From positions 1 to 64,000 of the forward strand of contig NZ_BMGL01000007.1 in NCBI RefSeq assembly GCF_014640175.1: a DNA stretch of 64,000 nt, in the 5' to 3' direction. Both the position numbers and the translations under genes were made by a program. The notes beneath the pieces were generated by a model. The model searched no databases. It worked only from the letters and a program-made list of their open reading frames with translations, and was not told where the DNA came from. Below are positions 46,440 through 55,318 of the stretch, piece after piece (position 1 is the stretch's first letter; every line of letters starts with the position of its first letter). This stretch comes from Psychroflexus salis (GTDB taxonomy: Bacteria; Bacteroidota; Bacteroidia; Flavobacteriales; Flavobacteriaceae).

Positions 46440-46571
46440 ATTCTAATTATAATTCACACCAAAGGTAGTGTTTATATAATGAATAGTTTTTTTTCAAAAA
46501 TAAATCTTTGTTAAGTGAATATTAAGTGTGTTTAGCTTTCTCGATTTTTGAAGCAAATAAGAAATAAAGAA

Positions 46572-46811
46572 ATGCAATCTTTTATTAAAATAGCGGTTTT
46601 TAATTTTCAATATGAATATGCTGTACTTCAGCTCTTGTTAGAACAGGAAGGTATTCGTTTCTTTTTTCAAAATGAAACAGCGCTGGGAGTTATGCCGTTT
46701 TACACCAATGCAATTGGAGGTATTATTTTAAAAGTTCATCCAGAAGATGTAGATGATGCCAACCAAATTTTAGATAATTTTGAAACGCGTAAAAATTTAC
46801 ACTGTGTATAG
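46572..46811 (+). CDS. DUF2007 domain-containing protein
   Basis: 79 residues from ATG 46572; a TTG at 46548 would add eight residues without family support. The FNFQYEYAVLQLLLEQEGIR (about 7-26) and GIILKVHPEDVDDANQIL regions match DUF2007 (putative signal-transducing protein), a small ferredoxin-like fold of unknown function. Its last codons are immediately followed by an exact DnaA box. Confidence 0.82.
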   Translation: MQSFIKIAVFNFQYEYAVLQLLLEQEGIRFFFQNETALGVMPFYTNAIGGIILKVHPEDVDDANQILDNFETRKNLHCV

Positions 46812-47472
46812 TTATCCACATTTATTAATTTATACTTTTTCTTTTTATAAAAATTTAAAATTTAAAAGACTTATTATTAGGTTGTGAATAGTGTATATAA
46901 AAACTTGATATAAAATTTGTTTTTTTAGTTATTAGTCACTTATCAACATTCTATTTAATTTTAAGTGCTTGTAAATGATTTTGGAAGTAATTTTATTCAC
47001 ATTTAATTTACAATTGCTTATTTAAAATAAGTTAATTTTTAATCGATAAAATACTTGTTAATAAGTACGGATTTAATGCTGAAAACTTCTTTTCAAAATA
47101 AAATAAATAAAAACTGTTTTTTGAATTATTTTTATATCAGGAAATAAATTTCATTCTTCAAAATTTTTTATTCCTTTTTAAAAAACAATTTATTCACATA
47201 TTTGTTAATAGTTATCTAATTGTAAATCAAATATATAAAAACAATTATTAACATTCGCTTTATATTAAATTAAAGTTTTGGTAATCATCTAATTATAAAA
47301 TAAACTACAGCAAATAAATTTATTTTTAAAAATATGAGCTTAATTATAATATATTCTTTTAAACTCTTATTTGTGTAAAAAAAATATACTATTCTTATCT
47401 TAACCCAGTATTAACAGAAAAAAAAACAATATTTAGTAAATTTGGGGTAGTATAATAATAAAAATTTATAAA
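46812..47472. other. Gene-free, extremely AT-rich region with clustered DnaA boxes: candidate replication origin
   Basis: 661 bp with no ORF. Exact matches to TTATNCACA occur at 46812-46820 (TTATCCACA, the canonical box), 46993-47001 and 47190-47198. One-mismatch boxes include 46883-46891 (reverse), 46940-46948 (TTATCAACA), 47056-47064 (reverse) and 47245-47253. Long A/T runs between them could serve as an unwinding element. TAAATTTG at 47437-47444 may be the promoter of the YtxH gene. dnaA is not adjacent. Taken with two parS sites about 27 kb to the left, this is a reasonable oriC candidate, not a proven one. Confidence 0.6.
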
Positions 47473-47823
47473 ATGTCTAATAATACTGGAAATACGTTAA
47501 TCGCTTTAATAACTGGTGCTGCAGTTGGTGCAGGCTTAGGTCTATTGTATGCACCACAAAGTGGCGAAAAAACACGAAAACAACTTAAAAAAGAAGCAAA
47601 AAATGCAAAGAGATCTTTAGAAGGCAAGTACGAAGAAGCTTATTCTCAACTTGGCGAATTTGCTGAATCAGCTAAATCTAAGTTTGAAAATCAATTAAAT
47701 TCAACTTTTTCGAAAGCAAAAACTAAATCTGAAGATTTAATTAATTCTATGGAAAATGAATTAGCAGAATTAAAAAAGAAAAATGAAGATTTATTGAAAG
47801 AATTAAAATCGGCTAAAAAATAA
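47473..47823 (+). CDS. YtxH domain-containing protein
   Basis: 116 residues. A Gly/Ala-rich N-terminal membrane segment (TLIALITGAAVGAGLGLLYA, about 8-27) followed by APQSGEKTRKQLKKEAKNAK is the YtxH signature, and the rest is a charged coiled coil. YtxH proteins are general-stress or envelope proteins of unclear activity. First gene of a three-gene unit with a holin-like protein and a DUF6327-like protein (4 and 1 nt gaps). Confidence 0.9.
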   Translation: MSNNTGNTLIALITGAAVGAGLGLLYAPQSGEKTRKQLKKEAKNAKRSLEGKYEEAYSQLGEFAESAKSKFENQLNSTFSKAKTKSEDLINSMENELAELKKKNEDLLKELKSAKK

Positions 47824-47827
47824 ATAC

Positions 47828-48187
47828 ATGCCAAAAAAGTTTAACCAGCATGTTGATGATCTAACTAAGGATACGCAAGATTATATTGAAAGTGTAATTG
47901 CTTATTATAAATTAGATGCTTACAAAAAATCAGCAAAAGCAATTTCAGCTTTAATACGCTTTATTGCTTTTGTTGCTATTTTTGTTTTGTTTTTTGCATT
48001 CTTATTAATCGGTGTTTCTTTGTATCTAGGAGATTTACTGCATAATATGTACCTAGGTTTCTTTTGTGTTGCTTTATTCAATTTATTAATTATGTTATTT
48101 ATTTTAACCAAAGGCAGAAAGTTAATCGATAAAGTTGTACTTGCCTTTTTTAGCGAAATATTTAGCGATATAAAAAAAGAAGATTAA
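47828..48187 (+). CDS. Phage-holin-like (Holin-X superfamily) membrane protein
   Basis: 119 residues with two membrane hairpins (about 41-66 and 77-97) and a short amphipathic N terminus. It resembles the putative Actinobacterial Holin-X family, which is chromosomal and not a lysis protein in this setting: no endolysin or phage gene is nearby, and the YtxH/holin/DUF6327 trio is a conserved non-phage unit in Flavobacteriia. Confidence 0.75.
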   Translation: MPKKFNQHVDDLTKDTQDYIESVIAYYKLDAYKKSAKAISALIRFIAFVAIFVLFFAFLLIGVSLYLGDLLHNMYLGFFCVALFNLLIMLFILTKGRKLIDKVVLAFFSEIFSDIKKED

Positions 48188-48188
48188 C

Positions 48189-48410
48189 ATGAAAAAATAT
48201 ACTTCTTTTAAAGAAATTGATGATGATTTAAAATTACTTAAACTAAAAAGTGATATTGCCAAGCAAAAAGCTTCTATCGATGTGGCTTACTTAAAATCAG
48301 ATTTAACCTTAACAAATTTATTATCAGATTTACTTTCAACACTAGGAAAGCGCTATTTTTATAAGCAAGTACTAGAAAAGTTAGTTAAGAAATTAGGTTC
48401 GAATCGCTAA
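48189..48410 (+). CDS. DUF6327-like small protein
   Basis: 73 residues, helical, Lys-rich (MKKYTSFKEIDDDLKLLKLK opening). It ends in a basic tail and has no membrane segment, though it is predicted to associate with its membrane partners. I assign DUF6327 from the opening pattern and gene order. Its 3' end overlaps the convergent alkB gene by 26 bp. Function unknown. Confidence 0.65.
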   Translation: MKKYTSFKEIDDDLKLLKLKSDIAKQKASIDVAYLKSDLTLTNLLSDLLSTLGKRYFYKQVLEKLVKKLGSNR

Positions 48411-49482
48411 GGTTCTTTTTAAAATAACTAGTATATAATTCCTTCATTTCTGAAGGAATTTTTTTATTCATAACCTTAAACCAAAGCTTTGGGAACATTG
48501 CCAATACAATAGAAGTTGGATAGCCAAAAGGTAATTCTGGACTTGTTTCGTAATAATTTAAAATTTGATATTTTTTTGAAGCCCTAAAATGGTGGTCGCT
48601 ATGTCGAGTTAACTCATACAACAAAATTCTCCCTAATACATGGTTAGAATTCCACGAGTGTATTTCTTTTACTGGTACAAAACGTCCGCTTTTTCTTTGT
48701 TTTCTTAATAAGCCATAGTGTTCAATATAATTAATACTCTCTAACAATAAAAAACCAATTACACCCATAAGTACAAAAAGTAAAGTAATTTTTAAACCAA
48801 ATATAAAATACAAACTTAGTAGGTATCCAATTTGTAATAAACTGTTTACTAAGATTTCATTTGTAAATGAAAAGAAGTTATTTTGATTATACTTATTAAG
48901 TTGCATTTGTATTTTCCAAGCATTTTTATATTGCTGAATAACAGAACGAATCCAAAAAGCATACAGCGTTTCTTTATATCTTGCTGTTGCAGGATCTTTA
49001 GGAGTAGATACGTTTACATGGTGTCCATAATTATGTTCGATTGTAAAATGGGTATAAAATGAAGGTAGCAAAAGTAATTTAGCAGTGTATTTAGCTATTT
49101 TGTTGTTTCGGTGTCCGAGTTCGTGAGCCACATTTATACCATTACTTCCTAGCACAATACCTACGCTAAACACTAAACCTAAACTTTCAAATATCTGTAA
49201 ATTTTTTTGTTGAAAAGTTATTAAACTAAAACATAAAAGAGCATAAACAATAGGTAGATTTAAATACAATAAAACATCGAAAAAGTATTTTTTACTTTTA
49301 CTGAAACTTTCTTTTTTAGATAAATTAGTTTTATGTTCTGGTGTAAAAAACTCAATAATAGGAATACAAACAAAAGTTAGCACAGGGGTTAAAAAACTAA
49401 ATACGCCTAAATTGTAAATTCCAATAAAGGCAGAAACAGGAAGTAGGTAAGCCGCTATATATTTTAATTCTGATAATTTCAT
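48385..49482 (-). CDS. alkB: Alkane 1-monooxygenase (AlkB-like integral-membrane di-iron hydroxylase)
   Basis: 365 residues with about six membrane helices. The histidine boxes are HELGHR (120-125), EHNYGHHV (149-156) and RHSDHH (about 312-317), and the AlkB-specific NYIEHYGLLR is at about 263-272. This set separates alkane hydroxylases from fatty acyl desaturases. No rubredoxin or rubredoxin reductase gene is adjacent; the FAD/2Fe-2S reductase at 62.7 kb is a possible electron donor, but this is speculative. TAAGTTTG (minus, 49491-49498) is a -7-like box. A terminator for the YtxH operon lies within its 3' coding region. Confidence 0.88.
   Translation of the reverse strand: MKLSELKYIAAYLLPVSAFIGIYNLGVFSFLTPVLTFVCIPIIEFFTPEHKTNLSKKESFSKSKKYFFDVLLYLNLPIVYALLCFSLITFQQKNLQIFESLGLVFSVGIVLGSNGINVAHELGHRNNKIAKYTAKLLLLPSFYTHFTIEHNYGHHVNVSTPKDPATARYKETLYAFWIRSVIQQYKNAWKIQMQLNKYNQNNFFSFTNEILVNSLLQIGYLLSLYFIFGLKITLLFVLMGVIGFLLLESINYIEHYGLLRKQRKSGRFVPVKEIHSWNSNHVLGRILLYELTRHSDHHFRASKKYQILNYYETSPELPFGYPTSIVLAMFPKLWFKVMNKKIPSEMKELYTSYFKKNLSDSNLIS
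48437..48465 (+). terminator. Terminator of the YtxH operon, located inside alkB coding sequence
   Basis: Arms AATTCCTTCA (48437-48446) and TGAAGGAATT (48451-48460), 4-nt loop, T-run 48461-48465. It stops plus-strand transcripts from the YtxH unit about 25 nt past DUF6327, while the same bases encode part of the AlkB C terminus on the other strand. Confidence 0.85.
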
Positions 49483-49581
49483 ATGTGTAACAAACTTAAA
49501 TTATAAATTATTAGTGTCCGATAAAAAAGATGAAATTGTTTATACATAAGCAAAGTAAATTTTTAATATCTTCAATTTTAG

Positions 49582-49605
49582 TACCTATTTTTAAGTAAAT
49601 AGGTA
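49582..49605. promoter_or_regulatory. Palindromic operator candidate between alkB and kbl
   Basis: Perfect 9-bp arms TACCTATTT and AAATAGGTA around TTAAGT, about 30 bp before a TAAATTTG box (49637-49644) that precedes kbl. It lies between two divergent promoters and could serve either. No T-run, so not a terminator. Confidence 0.45.
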
Positions 49606-49660
49606 ATTATGAAGCATTTTATACTATATTACTTTGTAAATTTGCACTAAAATAGCATAT

Positions 49661-50854
49661 ATGTATTCAGAAAAATTAAAAAATCAGCTTCAAAATGAGC
49701 TGAATGAAATAGAAGAACAAGGATTATTTAAAAAAGAACGCATAATTACCAGTGCACAGGGACCAGAAATTACGGTTAACAATACATCAGTTTTAAATTT
49801 TTGTGCCAATAATTACTTAGGCTTGTCTTCTCACCCAGAAGTAATTCAAGCAGCAAAAGATACATTAGATTCTCATGGATTCGGAATGTCTAGCGTTCGC
49901 TTTATTTGTGGTACGCAAGATATTCACAAAGAATTAGAAGCAAAGATTGCAGATTTTTATCAAACCGAAGACACTATTTTATATGCAGCTTGTTTCGATG
50001 CTAATGCTGGAGTTTTTGAACCTTTACTTAGTAAAGAAGATGCAATTATTTCAGATTCATTAAATCATGCTTCCATTATCGATGGTGTGCGTTTATGTAA
50101 AGCTGCTCGTTATCGTTATCAAAATGGCGATATGCAGGATTTAGAAAAACAGTTACAAGCTGCTAATGCCAACGGAGCTCGAACAAAATTAATAGTTACC
50201 GATGGAGTTTTTTCTATGGATGGTTTAGTCGCACCTTTAGATCAAATTTGCGATTTGGCCGATCAATATGATGCTTTGGTAATGATAGATGAATGCCACG
50301 CTACTGGATTTATTGGTAAAACAGGAATAGGAACGCCCGAAGAAAAAGGTGTTTTAGGAAGAGTAGACATTATTACTGGAACTCTTGGTAAAGCTTTAGG
50401 AGGCGCCATGGGTGGTTACACCACTGGTAAAAAAGAAATTATAGAATTATTACGCCAACGTTCTCGGCCTTATTTATTTTCTAATTCTTTAGCTCCATCC
50501 ATAGTAGGTGCATCTATAAAAGTATTTGATTTATTAAAAAACGATACTAGTTTACGAGACAAATTACAAGAAAACACTACTTATTTTAAGAAAGGAATGA
50601 AAGATGCCGGATTTGACATAATCGATGGCGAATCTGCAATTGTTCCAGTTATGTTATATGATGCTAAACTTTCTCAAGATATGGCTACTGCGCTATTAGA
50701 AGAAGGAATTTACGTAATTGGTTTCTTTTATCCAGTTGTACCAAAAGAAAAAGCAAGAATTAGAGTTCAACTTTCTGCTGCACATACAAAAGCGCATTTA
50801 GACCAAGCAATTGCAGCCTTTATAAAAATAGGCAAAAAAATGAAGGTTATTTAA
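49661..50854 (+). CDS. kbl: Glycine C-acetyltransferase (2-amino-3-ketobutyrate CoA ligase)
   Basis: 397-residue alpha-oxoamine synthase. It splits 2-amino-3-ketobutyrate with CoA to glycine and acetyl-CoA in threonine degradation. [15 protein letters not shown] (about 45-59), [13 protein letters not shown] (about 186-198), the IDECHATGF aspartate of PLP, and the PLP lysine in [14 protein letters not shown] (about 240-253) are all present. A threonine dehydrogenase gene is not adjacent. OmpA follows 76 bp downstream. Confidence 0.92.
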   Translation: MYSEKLKNQLQNELNEIEEQGLFKKERIITSAQGPEITVNNTSVLNFCANNYLGLSSHPEVIQAAKDTLDSHGFGMSSVRFICGTQDIHKELEAKIADFYQTEDTILYAACFDANAGVFEPLLSKEDAIISDSLNHASIIDGVRLCKAARYRYQNGDMQDLEKQLQAANANGARTKLIVTDGVFSMDGLVAPLDQICDLADQYDALVMIDECHATGFIGKTGIGTPEEKGVLGRVDIITGTLGKALGGAMGGYTTGKKEIIELLRQRSRPYLFSNSLAPSIVGASIKVFDLLKNDTSLRDKLQENTTYFKKGMKDAGFDIIDGESAIVPVMLYDAKLSQDMATALLEEGIYVIGFFYPVVPKEKARIRVQLSAAHTKAHLDQAIAAFIKIGKKMKVI

Positions 50855-50930
50855 CTAAAATCTTATTTTTTGTACTAAAAATTATTAAAGTATTGAAAAA
50901 AAATTAAATTTGTAAATTAAATTATTCAAC

Positions 50931-52316
50931 ATGAAACAATTAAACAAACTAGCAGTTGCATTAATAATGCTTTTTGCTTTTACTTTTTCAACCCAAGCTC
51001 AGAATGAAGACAATAGATGGTCTATTTTTTTAGGGGTTAATGCAGTCGATTTTTATCCAACAGGAAACGGAATGGCACCAGATTATTTAATGTCTAGTGA
51101 AAATTTCTTAGAAGACTTTTTTAATGTTGGAGATCACTGGAATGCAGTGGCTTCCATGACTAGTTTAAATGTAGGTTATTATGTAGGTCAAGATTTAAGC
51201 GTTCGAGGTGGATTTAATGTAAATCGAATTTCAAAAATAGGTAAAACCAAACCCGAATCTAAATTAACCTATGTTGCTTTAGATGGTGATTTATTATACA
51301 GTTTTAATCGCTTATTAAACTCAGGTAGATTCGATCCTTATTTAGGAGCTGGTGTTGGTTATTATTGGTTAGATAGCGAGGGTGCCGCAACTTTTAATTC
51401 TAGCTTAGGCTTAAATATTCAATTAACAGAAAAATTATTTTTTACCTTAGAAACTTCATATAAGCAAGCTTTCGATGGTGGCCGTTTAGATTTATTTCAA
51501 CATACAGCAGGTATTAAATTTGCCTTTGGTGGAAAAGATACTGATGGAGACGGAGTTTTTGATGATAAGGATAAATGTCCTGAAGTTCCAGGTTTAGAAG
51601 AGTTTGAAGGTTGTCCAGATAGCGATGGAGACGGTATGCCAGATGCAGAAGATTCTTGTCCAGAAGTAGCAGGTTTACCAGAATTTAATGGCTGCCCAGA
51701 TACCGACGGAGATGGTGTAACCGATGCTGAAGATAAATGTCCAAAAATAGCTGGATTAGCTAAATATGATGGTTGTCCAGATACTGATGGAGACGGAGTT
51801 CCAGATAATTTAGACGAATGTAAAGACCAAGCCGGACCTAAAGAAAATAAGGGTTGTCCTTGGCCAGATAGCGATGGCGATGGCGTTCCAGACAAAGACG
51901 ATTTATGTCCAGAAGTTGCTGGAACTTCTGCAGATAAAGGTTGCCCAGAAGTAACTAAAGAAGTACAAGACGAATTAAACGAATTTGCTAAAGTAATTAA
52001 CTTCCAAAGTGGAAAAACTTACATTACAGACTATTCGAAAAATATTTTAGATACCAAGGTTATTCCAATTTTAAACAAATATCCTAATGCTAATTTCGTA
52101 ATTGAAGGCCATACGGATAGCACTGGAAGTAAAAAAACTAACCAACGCATATCTGATGAAAGAGCTGCAGCTGTTAAAGAATATCTTCAAACAAACGGTG
52201 TAGCAAAAGAAAGATTAACATCTAAAGGATATGGTCCAGACAAACCTATTGCTTCAAATAAAACAGAAAACGGAAGAAAAGAAAATAGACGTGTCGAAAT
52301 TAATCTAGTAAAGTAA
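50931..52316 (+). CDS. OmpA-family outer-membrane protein with thrombospondin type 3 repeats
   Basis: 461 residues. A signal peptide (about 1-23) and an eight-stranded-barrel-like N domain (about 25-195) are followed by about five DxDGDGVxDxxDxCP calcium-binding TSP3 repeats (about 202-335). Then comes an OmpA C-terminal peptidoglycan-binding domain (about 345-461) with [20 protein letters not shown] and [11 protein letters not shown]. The repeats form a rigid Ca2+-loaded stalk. It tethers the outer membrane to the wall and is typically abundant. A terminator follows at 52348. Confidence 0.95.
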   Translation: MKQLNKLAVALIMLFAFTFSTQAQNEDNRWSIFLGVNAVDFYPTGNGMAPDYLMSSENFLEDFFNVGDHWNAVASMTSLNVGYYVGQDLSVRGGFNVNRISKIGKTKPESKLTYVALDGDLLYSFNRLLNSGRFDPYLGAGVGYYWLDSEGAATFNSSLGLNIQLTEKLFFTLETSYKQAFDGGRLDLFQHTAGIKFAFGGKDTDGDGVFDDKDKCPEVPGLEEFEGCPDSDGDGMPDAEDSCPEVAGLPEFNGCPDTDGDGVTDAEDKCPKIAGLAKYDGCPDTDGDGVPDNLDECKDQAGPKENKGCPWPDSDGDGVPDKDDLCPEVAGTSADKGCPEVTKEVQDELNEFAKVINFQSGKTYITDYSKNILDTKVIPILNKYPNANFVIEGHTDSTGSKKTNQRISDERAAAVKEYLQTNGVAKERLTSKGYGPDKPIASNKTENGRKENRRVEINLVK

Positions 52317-52347
52317 ATTTGTTTTTTTAATATCTAGAATTATAAAC

Positions 52348-52377
52348 AAAAATGTCCCTTTTATAAGGGACATTTTT
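52348..52377 (+). terminator. Terminator after ompA
   Basis: Arms AAATGTCCCTT (52350-52360) and AAGGGACATTT (52365-52375) with a TTAT loop, A-run before and T-run after. Confidence 0.92.
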
Positions 52378-52416
52378 TATTTTTAACCATATTAATTCTT
52401 TCAATTTATACATTTT

Positions 52417-55155
52417 ATGAAAAGCTTTTTAGAAGAATATGTTTCCCGTTGCTTAGCAGCAAAATTAGATTTTAAGCAACACGTATTTATCCTTCCGAGT
52501 AGAAGAGCTGTAAATTTTTTTAAACAAGAATTGGTACATCAAAATTCAGCGCATTTTTTTATTCCAGAACTCTATAGCATTGAAGATTTTATTGAAGAAG
52601 TAGCAGATATACAGCTTATCGATACACTAACCGCTATAACTGAATTTTATAAAGTATATACCGAAGTTTATCCAAAAGATAAACAAGAAACATTCGATGT
52701 GGTTTATAATTGGTCTCAAACTTTACTACAAGATTTTAATGAGATTGATCGGCATTTAATTCCAGCTAAAGATTTTTTTGGCAATCTAGCTAATGTAAAA
52801 GAAATTGACCATTGGAGTAAAACACAAAATCCGACAGCCATTGTAAAAAACTATCTAGAATTTTGGAAATGTATTCCTAAACTCTATACTTTATTAATCC
52901 ATAACTTACAGCAAAAAAAACAAGCTTACCAAGGTTTAGCATATAAGTTAGCAGTACAAAATTTCGATAACTATTTAACAAATACTAACAAACAACTTCA
53001 TTTTGTAGGTTTTAATGCTTTAAACGCAAGCGAACAAATTATTTTTCAAAAAACACTGCAAAGCCAAAAAGGGAAAGTTATTTGGGATTTAGATGCTACA
53101 TTGCTTAAAGATTCTTACCATCCATCTTCTTATTTTTTAAGGAAGTACCAACAGGAATGGAAGTATTATCAACAAAAAGAAAACGAAATTACAGCAAGTA
53201 CAAACTTATTTACGTCACTTAAAACTATAAAAACTTATGCTGTACCCAAAAAAATAGGCCAAGCTAAAAGTGTAGGTCAAATTTTAGCTCAACTTCCAAA
53301 AGAAGAATATACTAAAACAGCAATTGTTTTAGCCGACGAAACTTTGTTACAACCCGTTTTAAATGCCATTCCAGAGCAAATTTTGCAAGTAAATATTACC
53401 ATGGGTTTGGCATTAAAATACGCTCCTATAGCTAGTTTTTTCGATCAAGTTTTTCAAATACATAAGCACGAACACTCAGATTTGTTTTATAAAAATGTAC
53501 TTCAAATATGTGGTCATCCTAGCTTTAAAATGGCTTTTCCGACAGAAAGCAAAATGCTAAAAAACTATTTTGTTAACCACCATATACTAAGCATTTCTAG
53601 GCAAGATTTTTTTGAAGCTTTTAAAAGTTACAGTAAAGCTTTTCAACAAACTTTGCAACTTATTTTTTCTAGCCTAGAAAATAAGCCTAAGCAGCTAATA
53701 AACAATTGTTTAGAATTGTGTTTACTATTTAAAGAATTTAACCAAGAAAATGCATTGCAGCTGCAATATGTTTATTCCTTTCATAAATTGTTTGTGCAAT
53801 TACAAAACTTAATGGCTCTTACAGATTATATTGAAACTATTAAAGCCTTGTATGCTGTATATAAAGATGTTTTAGCGCACCAAAGTTTAGACTTTAAAGG
53901 TTCACCCTTTCAGGGTATTCAGTTAATGGGAATGCTAGAAACACGAGTTTTAGACTTCGAAAATGTAATTCTAGTCTCTGCAAACGAAGGTATTTTGCCA
54001 TCTGGAAAATCGGAAAACAGCTATATTCCATTCGATTTAAAAGTAGCGTTTAACTTACCCACTTATAAAGATAAAGATGCCATTTATGCCTATCATTTTT
54101 TTAGGTTATTACAGCGCGCTAAAACAGTTCATTTACTCTATAATAACGATGCATCTGGAATGGAAAATGCAGAACCAAGCCGTTTTTTACGATATTTGCA
54201 AATATTCCCGCAAGCTAAGCATCATCTTCAGCATTATGTAGTTAGCGCTACGACCAAAGCAAATTTGAGCAAAATGCAGCAAATCCCGAAAACACCAGCT
54301 GTAATTTCAAAATTAAAAGCTTTGTTTAATCACGGAATTTCACCTTCTGCATTAACTACTTATATTCGAAATCCTTTGGATTTTTATAAAAAGTATGTCT
54401 TGCGAATAAATGAAGTAGAAGAAATTGAAGAAGAAGTAAGCTATCGAGTTTATGGAAGCATATTACACGACACACTACAGCATCTTTACGAAGGTTTTAA
54501 AGGAAAAGAAATTAAAAAGCAACATATACAAGACTTTTTAAATCGTTACGAAACAGAGTTGCTTAAACAGTTTGATAAACACTACAACGCAGAGGCTATT
54601 AAAAAGGGAAAAAATTTAATTGCTTTTGAAATTGCTAAACAACAGTGCAATCGTTTTTTAAATCAAGAATTAAAATTAATTGAACAACACGAATTACAAA
54701 TCGTAGCTATTGAAGAAAATAGAAAAATTCCTTTTCAAATAACTCAACTAGATTTTCCAATTTTTTTAAAAGGAAAAGCAGATCGGGTAGATGTATTGGA
54801 CGGCATTTTTCGAATTATCGATTATAAAACTGGAAAAGTTGAACATAAAGACTTAATTGTAGCTGAAGATTGGGATAATTTTACTGAAGATTACCAATAC
54901 AGTAAATCTTTTCAGGTTTTATTTTATGCTTTATTGTTTCAAAATGAAGCTAAAAACAAACCGATGCAAAGCGGAATTATTTCATTTAAAAACTTAAACA
55001 ATGGGTTTCTTAAATTTGGGAAGAAAACAGGAAAAGCAAATGAAAAAACGCATAAGGTTTCAACTGAAATTCTTCAAGATTTTGAAGGGCATTTAAGTGA
55101 ATTAATTCAAGAAATATGTAATCCCGACATTCCATTTACCGAAAAAGAAGTTTAA
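52417..55155 (+). CDS. PD-(D/E)XK nuclease family protein, AddB-like
   Basis: 912 residues. A helicase-like but inactive N-terminal part (FILPSRRAVNFFKQEL, about 24-39, in the position of a Walker A without its GKT) and a C-terminal RecB-family nuclease domain: ILHDTLQHLYEGF (about 688-700), GKADRVDVLDG and RIIDYKTGKVE (about 787-810) with the D...D-x-K active site. I see no cysteines for a 4Fe-4S cluster. This is the AddB half of AddAB-type end-resection enzymes. Unusually, the UvrD-like AddA partner, often next door in Flavobacteriia, is absent and recJ follows instead. Confidence 0.85.
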   Translation: MKSFLEEYVSRCLAAKLDFKQHVFILPSRRAVNFFKQELVHQNSAHFFIPELYSIEDFIEEVADIQLIDTLTAITEFYKVYTEVYPKDKQETFDVVYNWSQTLLQDFNEIDRHLIPAKDFFGNLANVKEIDHWSKTQNPTAIVKNYLEFWKCIPKLYTLLIHNLQQKKQAYQGLAYKLAVQNFDNYLTNTNKQLHFVGFNALNASEQIIFQKTLQSQKGKVIWDLDATLLKDSYHPSSYFLRKYQQEWKYYQQKENEITASTNLFTSLKTIKTYAVPKKIGQAKSVGQILAQLPKEEYTKTAIVLADETLLQPVLNAIPEQILQVNITMGLALKYAPIASFFDQVFQIHKHEHSDLFYKNVLQICGHPSFKMAFPTESKMLKNYFVNHHILSISRQDFFEAFKSYSKAFQQTLQLIFSSLENKPKQLINNCLELCLLFKEFNQENALQLQYVYSFHKLFVQLQNLMALTDYIETIKALYAVYKDVLAHQSLDFKGSPFQGIQLMGMLETRVLDFENVILVSANEGILPSGKSENSYIPFDLKVAFNLPTYKDKDAIYAYHFFRLLQRAKTVHLLYNNDASGMENAEPSRFLRYLQIFPQAKHHLQHYVVSATTKANLSKMQQIPKTPAVISKLKALFNHGISPSALTTYIRNPLDFYKKYVLRINEVEEIEEEVSYRVYGSILHDTLQHLYEGFKGKEIKKQHIQDFLNRYETELLKQFDKHYNAEAIKKGKNLIAFEIAKQQCNRFLNQELKLIEQHELQIVAIEENRKIPFQITQLDFPIFLKGKADRVDVLDGIFRIIDYKTGKVEHKDLIVAEDWDNFTEDYQYSKSFQVLFYALLFQNEAKNKPMQSGIISFKNLNNGFLKFGKKTGKANEKTHKVSTEILQDFEGHLSELIQEICNPDIPFTEKEV

Positions 55156-55318
55156 AATAATTCTAAAATTATTTACTTTTAAAAGCTCTCTGTTTATGCA
55201 GAAGAAAAAAGAGGAATGCATAAATTTCATTAAAAAAAAAACAAACAACAGAAGTAAAATACACCTAGTTTAAGACACAGCTTTCAAAAATTAAATAACC
55301 AGTTAAATGCAATAAATT

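Noticed and set aside
47828-48187. Prophage remnant suggested by a holin-like protein
   Set aside because: No endolysin, integrase or structural gene nearby; the gene is part of a conserved chromosomal YtxH unit.
51497-51895. 132-codon minus-strand ORF opposite the OmpA gene
   Set aside because: Pro/Ser-rich translation is the mirror of the Asp/Gly-rich calcium repeats in OmpA; codon pattern follows the plus-strand gene.
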